Below, piece after piece: positions 26,093 to 33,999 of a stretch of 40,784 nucleotides of DNA; positions within the stretch are counted from its first letter, which is position 1; each line of letters opens with the position of its first letter. Both the position numbers and the translations under genes were made by a program. This DNA comes from Rhodospirillaceae bacterium (lineage in GTDB: Bacteria > Pseudomonadota > Alphaproteobacteria > Rhodospirillales > Rhodospirillaceae), in NCBI GenBank assembly GCA_009693785.1, contig SHWP01000033.1:1-40784 (forward strand), given 5' to 3'. The notes under the pieces are model-generated. The model was given only the letters and a program-made list of their open reading frames with translations, was not told the origin of the DNA and did no database searches.

Positions 26093-26162
26093 GTTACACT
26101 TGATACGGTATATAACTGCGCTTGGGTTTGCGTACCACCAAAGAGGTGTAACCCACTGTAAC
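26093..26162 (-). promoter_or_regulatory. Putative efflux-operon promoter/operator with GTTACA repeats
   Basis: Read on the minus strand, GTTACA occurs twice as a direct repeat 10 bases apart (26162-26157, 26152-26147), and an inverted copy (TGTAAC) lies at 26098-26093. Between them is TATATA (26114-26109), a possible -10 box; no good -35 was found at 17 bases. The spacing of one helical turn suggests a regulator site for the adaptor-pump operon that starts at 26025. No regulator gene is adjacent. Confidence 0.45.
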
Positions 26163-26207
26163 AATTCAATGATGTTTTTCTTTATTGGCCAAGCTTCATG
26201 GCTGTTT

Positions 26208-27281
26208 TTACAGCTTTTTCAGGTCCTTAAGAGCATTATATCCTAAACCTGAGGCAATTGCTGCATTTTCCAATTCAGCCACCGTTCCCGGGGGTAATGG
26301 AATGCCCAATCGTATGCGAATATCGCGGGTTTTCGCTTCGGGCTCCCCGGCAATCACCACCGCTTCGCCGGTCATGGTCGGGGCGTCTTTCAGGTAGGCG
26401 ATCAGTTCGTCAAACTCGTGATGGATTTTTGCGCCATCGCCCAAGCGGGCGGGGTCGACCACGAATGAAAACATATTATTGACGATTCCGCCCAGCCTGG
26501 GCGTCTCGGGTTGGATGGTGCCGTTGCCCGACAAAGCCCCAGCCAACATTTCACACGCGAGCATCAAGCCGTAGCCTTTGTGCAAACCGAAGGGCAACAG
26601 CGCGCCTTGTGGCGGGCCAAAATATTTTGCCGGATCGGTGGTGGGCTGGCCCGCGGCGTCGATAACCGCATTGTCGGGTACGGATGTTCCGGCTTGCCGC
26701 GCCACAGCCACTTTTCCCAACGCCACAGCGCTAGTGGCCATATCAAGCAAGAATGGCGCCGTGCGCGCGGTGCCGGGAATTCCGATGCAAATAGGGTTGG
26801 TGCCGAATCTCGCATCCCGTCCGGTGAACGGTGCAACCATGGGCTGGTGATCAACCACATTCACAAAATGAATCGAGACCAACCCTTCAGCCAAAGCCAT
26901 TTCGGCATAGGCCCCGACGCGGCCAATATGATGGGCGTGGCGCAAGGTCATGAGCACGACGCCGGTTGTCTTGCAGCGCGCCATGGCCGCTTGCATGGCC
27001 TCGCGCCCAACAACAATGCCAAAACCCCTGCCCCCATCGAATTGCAAAATCGCGCCGGCATCGTTCACGCAAGATACGCGCGTACCGGGCTTACAAAGGC
27101 CTTTTTGAATGTGGTCCACATAACGCCCAATCAGTTGCACGCCATGGCTGTCGTGGCCCATGAGGTTGGCATCGACCAAATGGTCGGCCACAGCCTTGGC
27201 TTCGGCGGCGGGCGCTGAGGTTTTTTCAAGTATGGCGGCGACTAGGCCACGTAAAGAGACATCGGTTACAGTCAAGGTCAT
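26208..27281 (-). CDS. Ldh2-family (malate/L-lactate/ureidoglycolate) dehydrogenase
   Basis: With ATG 27281 the protein has 357 residues, typical for this NAD(P)-dependent family, which is unrelated to Rossmann dehydrogenases. Marks: GHDSHGVQLIGRYV, RHAHHIGRVGAYAE, RFGTNPICIGIPG, LLDMATSAVALGKV and LPFGLHKGYGLMLACE. Members reduce 2-oxoacids or oxidise 2-hydroxyacids such as malate, sulfolactate or ureidoglycolate; the exact substrate is not predictable. The frame extends to 27332, but the added 17 residues are not family-like. It is downstream of no obvious operon partner and divergent from the NicO gene. Confidence 0.92.
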   Translation of the reverse strand: MTLTVTDVSLRGLVAAILEKTSAPAAEAKAVADHLVDANLMGHDSHGVQLIGRYVDHIQKGLCKPGTRVSCVNDAGAILQFDGGRGFGIVVGREAMQAAMARCKTTGVVLMTLRHAHHIGRVGAYAEMALAEGLVSIHFVNVVDHQPMVAPFTGRDARFGTNPICIGIPGTARTAPFLLDMATSAVALGKVAVARQAGTSVPDNAVIDAAGQPTTDPAKYFGPPQGALLPFGLHKGYGLMLACEMLAGALSGNGTIQPETPRLGGIVNNMFSFVVDPARLGDGAKIHHEFDELIAYLKDAPTMTGEAVVIAGEPEAKTRDIRIRLGIPLPPGTVAELENAAIASGLGYNALKDLKKL

Positions 27282-27382
27282 CGAAAATGGTCCAAGGGAA
27301 ATAGACAGGCCCTTACTGGCAGGGTGTATCATAGCGGGCTAGCGGCAGACCCATAACCCGCTTTAAACGTTGAGGATCACAG

Positions 27383-28537
27383 ATGCGACACGTGGCGATC
27401 ATTGTATTGGCGCTGATGGCTTTTGCGGCTTCGCCCGCAGCCGCGCAAAACAATCCTTTCGGCGGGCGCGGCGCGCCAGCACAACAGGCCCAGCCGGGCT
27501 TGGGTGAAGAGGCCGCAACGCCACCGATGATCAACTTGCCTGCGCCGGTCCGTGCAGTATTTCGCCAAGTGGCCGATTGGCAGCGCGACTTGAACCGTTT
27601 CCTCAGTGGCAAACTGCGCGAATCAAGCGCCCAAGGCGGCTGGATCGCCCCATTCACAGTATTACTGGCAAGCTTTCTGTATGGCGTGTTGCATGCCGCC
27701 GGGCCCGGCCACGGTAAGATGGTCGTAGCCTCGTACTTCACGGCCAAACAAGCGCCCTTGAAGACCGGTATTCTGATGGGCTCGGTTATCGCGCTGACGC
27801 AAGCGATCGTCGCCATTAGCGTAGTTGGTGTGTTGTTTATCGTGATTGGCAGAACGCAGCGCCAAGTGATGGACGATGCCAACTGGCTAGAGTTGGCGAG
27901 CTACGGCGTAATTTTTTGCATCGGTGCCTACATGACCTATTGCGCGCTGCGCGGCCGTGAATCTTTTGCCCACGACCATGGCCCACCGGCCAGCACCTTC
28001 GATGACGGCACGGCGCAACATGACTCGCATGAACACCATCATGGGCATGATCACGGTGGTCATGATCACGGCGGGCACAAACACCACGATCATCACGAGC
28101 ACGAGCATCATGACCATGGCCACCATGGCCACGATCACCACGACCATGGCGGCGTTTCGGCACGCGAAACATGGTTAGCGCACACCGGCCGGGCCTTGGC
28201 GGGCCGTGATGGCGAAGTCATCGCCGTTGGCATGGTGTCAGGTATTCGGCCCTGCACGGGCTCAATCTTGGTTTTGCTATTTTCGCTCGCCAATGGGGTT
28301 TTTTTGCTAGGCATTGCGGCGGCATTGTTCATCGCCTTTGGTGTGGCGATTACCGTTTCGGCTTTAGGCATCGGTACGATCGTGCTGCGCCGGACCGTGG
28401 CCGGTGGCGGCCATGCCAACCCTGCGCCGTGGCGCGCGAAAGCCAATCGCGCGCTGACGCTTGCGGGCTCGCTTGGTGTGATGATCTTAGGTGGTCTGTT
28501 ATTCGGCGGCGCGCTTGAGATGAACGGACTTATTTAA
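27383..28537 (+). CDS. NicO-family nickel/cobalt transporter with histidine-rich loop
   Basis: A 384-residue membrane protein. The signal-like N-terminus ends near ASPAAAQ, followed by a Gln/Pro-rich segment. Helices carry the family motifs HAAGPGHGK (H104-K112) and GIRPCTG (287-293), which mark the NicO/RcnA metal path. Between helices is a cytoplasmic loop of about 60 residues (about 195-255) with some 26 histidines in HDH/HHGH patterns, likely a nickel/cobalt (or zinc) binding buffer. GAGG lies 7 bases ahead of the ATG. It probably exports or imports Ni/Co together with the convergent DUF1007 protein; the two stops overlap. Confidence 0.92.
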   Translation: MRHVAIIVLALMAFAASPAAAQNNPFGGRGAPAQQAQPGLGEEAATPPMINLPAPVRAVFRQVADWQRDLNRFLSGKLRESSAQGGWIAPFTVLLASFLYGVLHAAGPGHGKMVVASYFTAKQAPLKTGILMGSVIALTQAIVAISVVGVLFIVIGRTQRQVMDDANWLELASYGVIFCIGAYMTYCALRGRESFAHDHGPPASTFDDGTAQHDSHEHHHGHDHGGHDHGGHKHHDHHEHEHHDHGHHGHDHHDHGGVSARETWLAHTGRALAGRDGEVIAVGMVSGIRPCTGSILVLLFSLANGVFLLGIAAALFIAFGVAITVSALGIGTIVLRRTVAGGGHANPAPWRAKANRALTLAGSLGVMILGGLLFGGALEMNGLI

Positions 28538-29157
28538 GTCTTGCACGACAACTGCACGACCTGCGGGGTGATGAACCCGTTGGGGTTTGAGATTTCATCG
28601 CCAGTCCCGAACGACCAGGTGCACTTATCTGCGCTTACGCCCTCAAGGATCAACGGCTTGTCGCCGCCCAGGATGATGTCGACATAGACCGTGGGGTCGT
28701 AAAGACTGAAGTGGGCTTTGACGTTGGCAAGCTCGATCGGGGCGGCAGGCAACAGGTCGAACACATACACCAGTTCGCCCTTGTCGGTGCCGATGGAAAA
28801 ATTCTCAACCCGGTCGAAAACCGTCTCGACGTCGTTGATGCGCAAATGCGTGAAATACCCGTAGTCGCGTAACGACGTGAATACCTGCTCCTTCATCGCC
28901 GCCGTTTCTTCGGCGTCAAATGTGCCGTCTTGGTTTTTATCGAAGTCCCCCGTTAATACTTGGCTGAAAAAACCATCGAATTGCCACCGCATGCCAATGC
29001 TGGCCAGCCTGCTGTCTTGAAAGCGCAGGGTGGAGGCCCCCGTCACCCAGACATGGGGGTGGGCCACGGCGGCAGGGGCGCCGAACCCAAGGATTGCCGC
29101 CACCCCCAGACCCGCCAAGCGTGCCGCATTGAACTGTTTGATGGCCGTCAAATCCAT
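28534..29157 (-). CDS. DUF1007 family periplasmic protein
   Basis: A 207-residue secreted protein. The signal peptide ends at about AVA (residue 32), leaving mature HPHVWV, the hallmark start of DUF1007, with histidines well placed to bind metal at the new N-terminus. It contains a canonical EF-hand-type loop at residues 73-84 (D-K-N-Q-D-G-T-F-D-A-E-E), then alternating strands. DUF1007 proteins are often found with NicO transporters, as here: the neighbouring gene is convergent and overlaps by 4 bases. A role in periplasmic nickel/cobalt handling is likely but untested. The upstream Shine-Dalgarno is weak. Confidence 0.9.
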   Translation of the reverse strand: MDLTAIKQFNAARLAGLGVAAILGFGAPAAVAHPHVWVTGASTLRFQDSRLASIGMRWQFDGFFSQVLTGDFDKNQDGTFDAEETAAMKEQVFTSLRDYGYFTHLRINDVETVFDRVENFSIGTDKGELVYVFDLLPAAPIELANVKAHFSLYDPTVYVDIILGGDKPLILEGVSADKCTWSFGTGDEISNPNGFITPQVVQLSCKT

Positions 29158-29221
29158 AGGTCACTGTAGTTGATAACGTGGATTAACCTCAAGCTTGGAC
29201 ACTAGAAACGCCTGCATCTGT

Positions 29222-29250
29222 TTGACCTAGCGCCAACATTGGAAAATAAT
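29222..29250 (+). promoter_or_regulatory. Predicted sigma-70-type promoter for the methyltransferase gene
   Basis: TTGACC (29222-29227) and AATAAT (29245-29250) are 17 bases apart, each one base off the consensus hexamers. The methyltransferase ATG lies 65 bases past the -10 box. It sits in the 157-base divergent gap between the DUF1007 gene and this gene. Confidence 0.55.
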
Positions 29251-29314
29251 GCTTATATAGGCGAAATCGACGCACCCCGACCCAAGGGTTGCGCCCCGAA
29301 TTGTGGAGACACCT

Positions 29315-30517
29315 ATGCCCGGACGAACCCTGAGCGCGGTCAATACTCAAGGCCATAATGACCTGGAGATGAATTTACACTTGAACCACGACGACGTAGC
29401 GCGGGCTAATTTCCTGGTCGCGTTCAAAAAGCGGGTCAATTTGGCGATGGGCGCTGAAATTCGCGCTAACTTCAACGAGCGTATCGCACCTGAGCTTGAG
29501 AAAACCGCCGGCCATAAACTGAGCGATACCGACAAGGCCGACCGCAAGATTGCCAAGGCCGCGATGGAAAGCACCCACCTGTACAAGGCATGGGCGGTGC
29601 TGACATATATTTCACAAGGTATGATGTGGGAGATCGTCGACGGCGTGCTCGATCACGATCTCGACCGGCTGCAAAAAGCATTCGACACATATAACGCACG
29701 GCCCAATAAACTGGGCTCGTTGAAACTCAATCCGCAACTCAAAATACCAAAAAATATTTCCAAAACCGAAATTCACCGCCAGCCCGGTGGTTTTTGTTTT
29801 GAGAAAAATGACACCGACATCACAGCAGGCGCGCGCTACAATGGCGGCGGCTTGATGTACAGTTCGGGTAAGGGCCGCAAGTCTGTTGCCGGTAATTCGG
29901 GCGGCGATTTTGTGCTGAGCGTTTTGAAAGAACGTTACCCGGACTTCAAACCCAAGCGCATATTAGAATTGGGCTGCGGCACCGGTCGCAACACGCCGTC
30001 ATATAAACAACTTCTACCGGACGCCGAGGTGCACGCGGTGGATATCGCGCCAAGCCTGCTGCGTTGGGGCCACGCTTACGCTGAAAGCGAAGGCCAAGCC
30101 GTTCATTTTCATCAAATGGATGCCACCGCGTTGGACTTCCCCGATGAGTCCTTCGATCTCGTCGTCTCGCACATCTTGGGGCACGAGACCACGCAACGTG
30201 GACTGCCAAAATGGGTGGGTGAAGCCTGGCGTGTGTTAGCGCCGGGTGGCGTTGCCTTCCATGTCGATGTGCCAATCCAAACGGGCTATCTCAAACTCGC
30301 CGATCAGGTGATGAACGATTGGCAAGTGCGCTTCAACGGCGAGCCCTTCTGGATGGGCTGGGCCGATGCGAACCTGAAACAAATCATGCGCGATCATGGC
30401 ATACCCGATGAGGCGATATTCGCCGAACACATCGCGCGTGATGCAGGCGGCGCATGGTTCTGCCACGGTGCGCGCAAACCCAAGACGTGGTCGAACATCA
30501 AACGCCGCGCGGCATAA
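29315..30517 (+). CDS. SAM-dependent methyltransferase with N-terminal helical domain
   Basis: A 400-residue protein. ATG 29315 is chosen because GGAG (29305-29308) lies 6 bases upstream; an in-frame GTG at 29303 precedes the site. Residues 1-180 form a mostly helical, charged domain I do not recognise. The class I methyltransferase follows: ILELGCGTGRN (216-226) binds S-adenosylmethionine, VHAVDIAPSLLRWG gives the acidic end of strand 2, and FDLVVSHILGHETTQRG replaces the common motif IV region. WRVLAPGGVAFHVDVP is the usual post-motif. The substrate is unknown. It stands alone behind its own promoter; no terminator with a U-run on the plus strand is seen after it. Confidence 0.85.
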   Translation: MPGRTLSAVNTQGHNDLEMNLHLNHDDVARANFLVAFKKRVNLAMGAEIRANFNERIAPELEKTAGHKLSDTDKADRKIAKAAMESTHLYKAWAVLTYISQGMMWEIVDGVLDHDLDRLQKAFDTYNARPNKLGSLKLNPQLKIPKNISKTEIHRQPGGFCFEKNDTDITAGARYNGGGLMYSSGKGRKSVAGNSGGDFVLSVLKERYPDFKPKRILELGCGTGRNTPSYKQLLPDAEVHAVDIAPSLLRWGHAYAESEGQAVHFHQMDATALDFPDESFDLVVSHILGHETTQRGLPKWVGEAWRVLAPGGVAFHVDVPIQTGYLKLADQVMNDWQVRFNGEPFWMGWADANLKQIMRDHGIPDEAIFAEHIARDAGGAWFCHGARKPKTWSNIKRRAA

Positions 30518-30542
30518 CTGTCCAAAGATCGACCCCGCCCAT

Positions 30543-30572
30543 AAAAAAACACCCCGCGAGGGGAGCGGGGTG
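30543..30572 (-). terminator. Rho-independent terminator (minus strand)
   Basis: CACCCCGC (30550-30557) pairs with GCGGGGTG (30565-30572) around a 7-base loop. On the minus strand the stem is followed directly by seven T. It lies about 250 bases after the prolyl aminopeptidase gene, unusually far for a simple gene end, so it may instead terminate a small RNA from 30.7 kb. Confidence 0.75.
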
Positions 30573-30590
30573 AGGTGGAGGTTGGAACTG

Positions 30591-30641
30591 TCAGCAGCAG
30601 TGCTTTCCGTCGCGGTGGTCAGCATAAAATAAGTGTTTCAT
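30591..30641 (-). CDS. Possible 16-residue peptide or leader-like ORF
   Basis: ATG at 30641-30639 opens a 16-codon frame ending TGA at 30593-30591: MKHLFYADHRDGKHCC. It is rich in His and ends in two Cys. It lies between a perfect palindrome and the strong terminator 20 bases further, an arrangement like a small RNA or leader-peptide unit, but no gene follows on that strand until 29157. An AGGG lies only 2-3 bases upstream of the ATG, too close for a good ribosome site. It may be chance. Confidence 0.25.
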   Translation of the reverse strand: MKHLFYADHRDGKHCC

Positions 30642-30659
30642 AGCCCTGCTCGTGCGGGG

Positions 30660-30677
30660 CCTGTCAGAACTGACAGG
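30660..30677. repeat. Perfect 8-bp palindrome
   Basis: CCTGTCAG-AA-CTGACAGG, a perfect dyad with a 2-base centre. Its size suits either a dimeric regulator site or a hairpin at the 5' end of a minus-strand transcript that would end at 30543. Confidence 0.6.
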
Positions 30678-30716
30678 TAGGCGTCCCTAAAAACTCAGAA
30701 ACCCTGATTAAATAGT

Positions 30717-30789
30717 GCTCTAGCGCATCGTGCCGAAAAGTGGGCTTCCGGTTTTCGGCAAAAACGATGCGCCAACAAATAGTTAGAGC
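30717..30789. repeat. Extragenic palindromic element, copy 1
   Basis: Three nested arm pairs fold this element: GCTCTA (30717-30722) with TAGAGC (30784-30789), GCGCATCGT (30723-30731) with ACGATGCGC (30764-30772), and GCCGAAAA (30732-30739) with TTTTCGGC (30752-30759). It shares the AAGTGG-CTTCC core and the ATGCG-CCAACAAA tail with the element at 40604. It resembles dispersed intergenic palindromes common in alphaproteobacterial genomes. Confidence 0.75.
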
Positions 30790-30825
30790 GAGCCGCTCGA
30801 TTCAGAATTTACGCGACTCGCTCTA
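30784..30825. repeat. Inverted repeat adjoining the palindromic element
   Basis: TAGAGCGAG (30784-30792) pairs with CTCGCTCTA (30817-30825). The left arm shares TAGAGC with the palindromic element, so two alternative hairpins compete for it. The right arm includes the stop codon of the prolyl aminopeptidase gene. Confidence 0.6.
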
Positions 30826-31851
30826 GGCGTAGATCTTAAATTCGTCAGCGGCTTTGACCAAAGCCGCGCGGATGCCCGGTTCCATCGACGAATGTCCCGC
30901 ATCGGCCACGATCCGGTACTGCGCACCAGGCCAGGCCTGGGCCAGCCGATCAGCGGTGATAATCGGGCAAACCATGTCATAGCGGCCCTGCACAATGATG
31001 GCGGGGTGTTTCAGTAACGGCGCGATATTGGCCAGCAATTGCCCCGGCGACAGAAATCCCTGATTGATCATGTAGTGGCATTCGATGCGCGCCATGGCCA
31101 AGGACCCATTTTGATTAAGCTCGTTGGGTGCGGAGCGGCGGCGCGCGAAAGTGTCCTTGGTGGCGGGCGCGGCGCCTGCCGGGATCAATCTCGAACAAGC
31201 GTTCTCGTAAGCACACCAGGCCGCAGCAGCAGGTTTGTGCGCAGCTGGATCTGGATTGGTGAGGCGGCGGTAATAGGCGGCCAAAATTTCACCGCGCTCG
31301 GCCTCTGGGATAAAATTCGTATAGGCGCGGTGGGCTTCAGGGAAAATCCGCCCCATGCCATGCACGAACCAATCGACTTCCTCGGCACTGAATAAAAATA
31401 TTCCGCGCAAGATGAACCCAACGCAGCGCTGCGCAAACGCCTCGCCATAAGCCAGTGCCAGCGTTGAACCCCACGAACCGCCTAAGACAATCCAACGCTC
31501 GATCTTTAACTTCTCGCGCAAGGCTTCGATGTCGGCGATCAGATAGGCCGTGGTGTTGTCTTGGGTCTCGGCATCGGGTTGCGAACGCCCCGACCCGCGC
31601 TGATCGAACAACACGATACGATAATGGGTGGGGTCGAAGAAGCGCCGGTAAGCCGGGGCAATGCCCGCGCCGGGCCCCCCATGCAGGAACACGATCGGCA
31701 CACCCTTGGGGTTGCCGCATTGCTCCCAATACAGCCGGTGGCCGCCGCCCACATCAAGCATGCCAGTCTCGAACGGATCGAGCGGCGGATAAAGCGGGCG
31801 TTCGTCGGCCTCACGTTGCAGCGGCAAGGGCGGCGAACCGGAGTGTTCCAA
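30823..31851 (-). CDS. pip: Prolyl aminopeptidase (proline iminopeptidase)
   Basis: Removes N-terminal proline from peptides. The 342-residue product is an alpha/beta hydrolase of the S33 family with all marks: HGGPGAG (oxyanion loop, about 57-63), DQRGSGRS (83-90), nucleophile elbow G124-G-S126-W-G128, acid Asp292 in GRYDMVCP and His320 in AGHSSMEPG. It also has the N-terminal YPPLDPFETGMLDVGGGHRL stretch seen in the family. The only plausible start is TTG at 31851 with no clear ribosome site; the frame is closed by TAA about 30 bases upstream, so the exact start is uncertain. It is divergent from the MFS transporter. Confidence 0.93.
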   Translation of the reverse strand: MEHSGSPPLPLQREADERPLYPPLDPFETGMLDVGGGHRLYWEQCGNPKGVPIVFLHGGPGAGIAPAYRRFFDPTHYRIVLFDQRGSGRSQPDAETQDNTTAYLIADIEALREKLKIERWIVLGGSWGSTLALAYGEAFAQRCVGFILRGIFLFSAEEVDWFVHGMGRIFPEAHRAYTNFIPEAERGEILAAYYRRLTNPDPAAHKPAAAAWCAYENACSRLIPAGAAPATKDTFARRRSAPNELNQNGSLAMARIECHYMINQGFLSPGQLLANIAPLLKHPAIIVQGRYDMVCPIITADRLAQAWPGAQYRIVADAGHSSMEPGIRAALVKAADEFKIYA

Positions 31852-32022
31852 GGCGGCGATGGCGGCGGCTCCGAGGGATTAAGGTGCAAACAATATCATA
31901 CATATCGACCGGGCGCCGTCCGGGGCAAGACCATTCACGGGATAGCCTAGGAATGGCCCTTGCCATCGATGGCATTGCTTTCTAAGCACGGGACCGCATT
32001 TGTTGGGATACGTAGCAATCAC

Positions 32023-33201
32023 ATGATTCCGATATTTTTGATCACTTTTGTGTCGTTAGTTGGCTTTGGCCTGCTAATTCCGTTGCTGCCGTTCATCATC
32101 GAACGCACCGGCGTGGGTGCCGAAGTCATCACCATCGTGCTGGGGCTTTACTCCCTGGCTCAGTTGCTCGCGGCTCCGCTATGGGGTTGGGTTAGCGACC
32201 GCTGGGGCCGCAAGCCCGTTCTGGTCATCACCAGTTGGGGGTTGGCGGCCTCGTACATGATCATCGCCTACTCCGACAGCTTGGAGATGCTGATTTTCAG
32301 CCGCGTTTTCGGTGGCATCATGGCTGCCAACATCGGCGCGGCACAAGCCTACATGGCCGACATCACAACACCGGCGACCCGCGCAAAGGGCATGGGCTTG
32401 CTGGGTGCGGCCTTTGGGTTAGGCTTTATTTTTGGCCCTGCCATTGGCGGTGTGTTGGGCGGTAACGACGCCGCCACAGCAGATTTCTTTTTGCCCTCGG
32501 TCGTTTCGGCAGCAATCACCGTGGTGGCCGCATTGGCCACTCAGTTTTTCTTGAAAGAAAGCGTGACGCCCGAGATGCGCGCCAACCACGCGGCCGCGCC
32601 CAAGGTAAAGTTCCTCGACAAGGTGCGCATCGGCCTTGGCCGCCGTACATTGCTCTTGCTGATGGGTTGTGGATTTTTAGCTGTGACTGCTTGGGCGCAG
32701 TTCGAAACTATTTTTGCGTTATGGGCCGATGCAAAGCTGAATTATGGCCCGCGCGACATCGGCCTGGTGCTGACATTTCTGGGCGTCGTTGGCGCCATCG
32801 TGCAGGGCGGAGCCATCGGGCGGCTGACCAAGAAATTCGGCGAACGCGGGTTGTGCATTGCTGCGGTAATAATGATGGGCATCGGGTTTGCCGGGCTATC
32901 ATTCGCCTTCGACCTGACAACGACATTGCTCGCTTGCGGCTTGCTCTCGGCAGGCTCGGGGTTGTTTAATCCCAGTATTTCGAGTCTGGTCTCGCAAGAA
33001 GCCGCCGAAACCGAACGCGGGGCAGTGATGGGCGCCTATCAAAGTGCGACATCCTTAAGCCGCATCGTTGGCCCAGCGTTTTCCGGCGTGGTGTTTGCAA
33101 GCTTAGGCGCCGTGGCGCCCTTCATGGTCGCCGCCGGGTTGATGATTCCAGCGCTGTTGATGATTCTGGTCCGCCCGCACCCTGGACAAACGCCCGCTTA
33201 A
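32023..33201 (+). CDS. MFS transporter (TetA/DHA1-like)
   Basis: A 392-residue protein with twelve predicted helices. Motif A, GWVSDRWGRKP, sits between helices 2 and 3, and GAAFGLGFIFGPAIGG is the motif C of antiporter-type (DHA1) exporters. The overall pattern resembles tetracycline-type efflux proteins, but a specific drug cannot be named from sequence. ATG 32023 begins IPIFLITFVSLVGFGLLIP, the first helix; an upstream ATG at 31960 would add 21 polar residues. No clear Shine-Dalgarno is seen. It probably exports small molecules with proton exchange. Confidence 0.88.
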   Translation: MIPIFLITFVSLVGFGLLIPLLPFIIERTGVGAEVITIVLGLYSLAQLLAAPLWGWVSDRWGRKPVLVITSWGLAASYMIIAYSDSLEMLIFSRVFGGIMAANIGAAQAYMADITTPATRAKGMGLLGAAFGLGFIFGPAIGGVLGGNDAATADFFLPSVVSAAITVVAALATQFFLKESVTPEMRANHAAAPKVKFLDKVRIGLGRRTLLLLMGCGFLAVTAWAQFETIFALWADAKLNYGPRDIGLVLTFLGVVGAIVQGGAIGRLTKKFGERGLCIAAVIMMGIGFAGLSFAFDLTTTLLACGLLSAGSGLFNPSISSLVSQEAAETERGAVMGAYQSATSLSRIVGPAFSGVVFASLGAVAPFMVAAGLMIPALLMILVRPHPGQTPA

Positions 33202-33268
33202 GTTGGCCTTGCCTTGACTTCTATGCGGGCTCCTTGAAGACTTGATGGGTATTGGAGAGAACAGCATC

Positions 33269-33970
33269 ATGCTTGAGGCAACTGGCCTGTGTAAAAAATA
33301 CGGCGAACACGAAGCCCTTAAAAGCCTGAATTTGTCCGTTAAGCCCGGCGATATCTATTGCCTGCTTGGCGCCAATGGCGCTGGCAAAAGCACCACCATC
33401 AATTTGTTTCTCAATTTCATCGACCCCAGTGCCGGCACCGCCACGGTGAACGGTATGGATGTGACGCAGCATCCCTTGGAAACAAAAAAATTCCTGGCTT
33501 ACATCCCCGAGACGGTGATGCTCTATGGCAACCTCACGGGCCTTGAGAACCTTGCCTATTTCGCAAAACTTGGCGGCCACAGCGAATATACCGAAGCCGA
33601 CCTTAAGGGTTTTTTGAAACAAGTCGGCCTGCAAGACGAGGCGGTTCATAAACGCGTTGGAGCTTACTCGAAGGGCATGCGGCAAAAAGTCGGCGTGTCG
33701 ATTGCGCTGGCCAAACGCGCCAAGGCCTTATTGCTCGATGAGCCCACATCGGGGCTCGACCCCAAGGCCAGCAACGAATTCTCGGAATTGTTGAAGCAAT
33801 TGCAGGCCGGGGGGGCTGCGATTCTCATGGCCACGCACGATTTGTTCCGCGCCAAAGAAACCGGCACGCGCATCGGCATCATGCGCGAAGGCAAGCTGAT
33901 GCGCGAATTGTCGACCGATGAGGTCAGTCACGCCGACGTGGAACGCATTTACCTGGAGCACATGCACTAG
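33269..33970 (+). CDS. ABC transporter ATP-binding protein
   Basis: A 233-residue nucleotide-binding subunit: Walker A GANGAGKST (34-42), signature YSKGMRQKV, Walker B ALLLDEPTSGLD and switch histidine in ATHD. The signature replaces LSGGQ with YSKGM, as in ABC-2-type ATPases. ATG 33269 follows GGAGAG at 33254-33259; starts at 33242 (TTG) or 33245 (ATG) lie upstream of that site and are rejected. No ABC permease is adjacent. Only 29 bases separate it from the membrane-anchored chelatase-like gene, and a terminator follows that gene, so the two form one operon. Confidence 0.92.
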   Translation: MLEATGLCKKYGEHEALKSLNLSVKPGDIYCLLGANGAGKSTTINLFLNFIDPSAGTATVNGMDVTQHPLETKKFLAYIPETVMLYGNLTGLENLAYFAKLGGHSEYTEADLKGFLKQVGLQDEAVHKRVGAYSKGMRQKVGVSIALAKRAKALLLDEPTSGLDPKASNEFSELLKQLQAGGAAILMATHDLFRAKETGTRIGIMREGKLMRELSTDEVSHADVERIYLEHMH

Positions 33971-33999
33971 AAGATTTCGCTTTTGACCGGGAGGCCGCG

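Larger units (their letters stand above)
30518..30822. other. Gene-free stretch with a terminator and palindromic elements
   Basis: No ordinary gene lies in these 305 bases. They hold a minus-strand terminator (30543-30572), a 16-codon minus-strand frame (30591-30641), a perfect 8-bp palindrome (30660-30677) and an extragenic palindromic element (30717-30789) that adjoins a further inverted repeat ending at the prolyl aminopeptidase stop. Confidence 0.7.

Noticed and set aside
27960..28178. Histidine-codon repeat read as a tandem DNA repeat or CRISPR-like array
   Set aside because: Units are irregular CAT/CAC/GAT/GGC codons inside an intact transporter reading frame.
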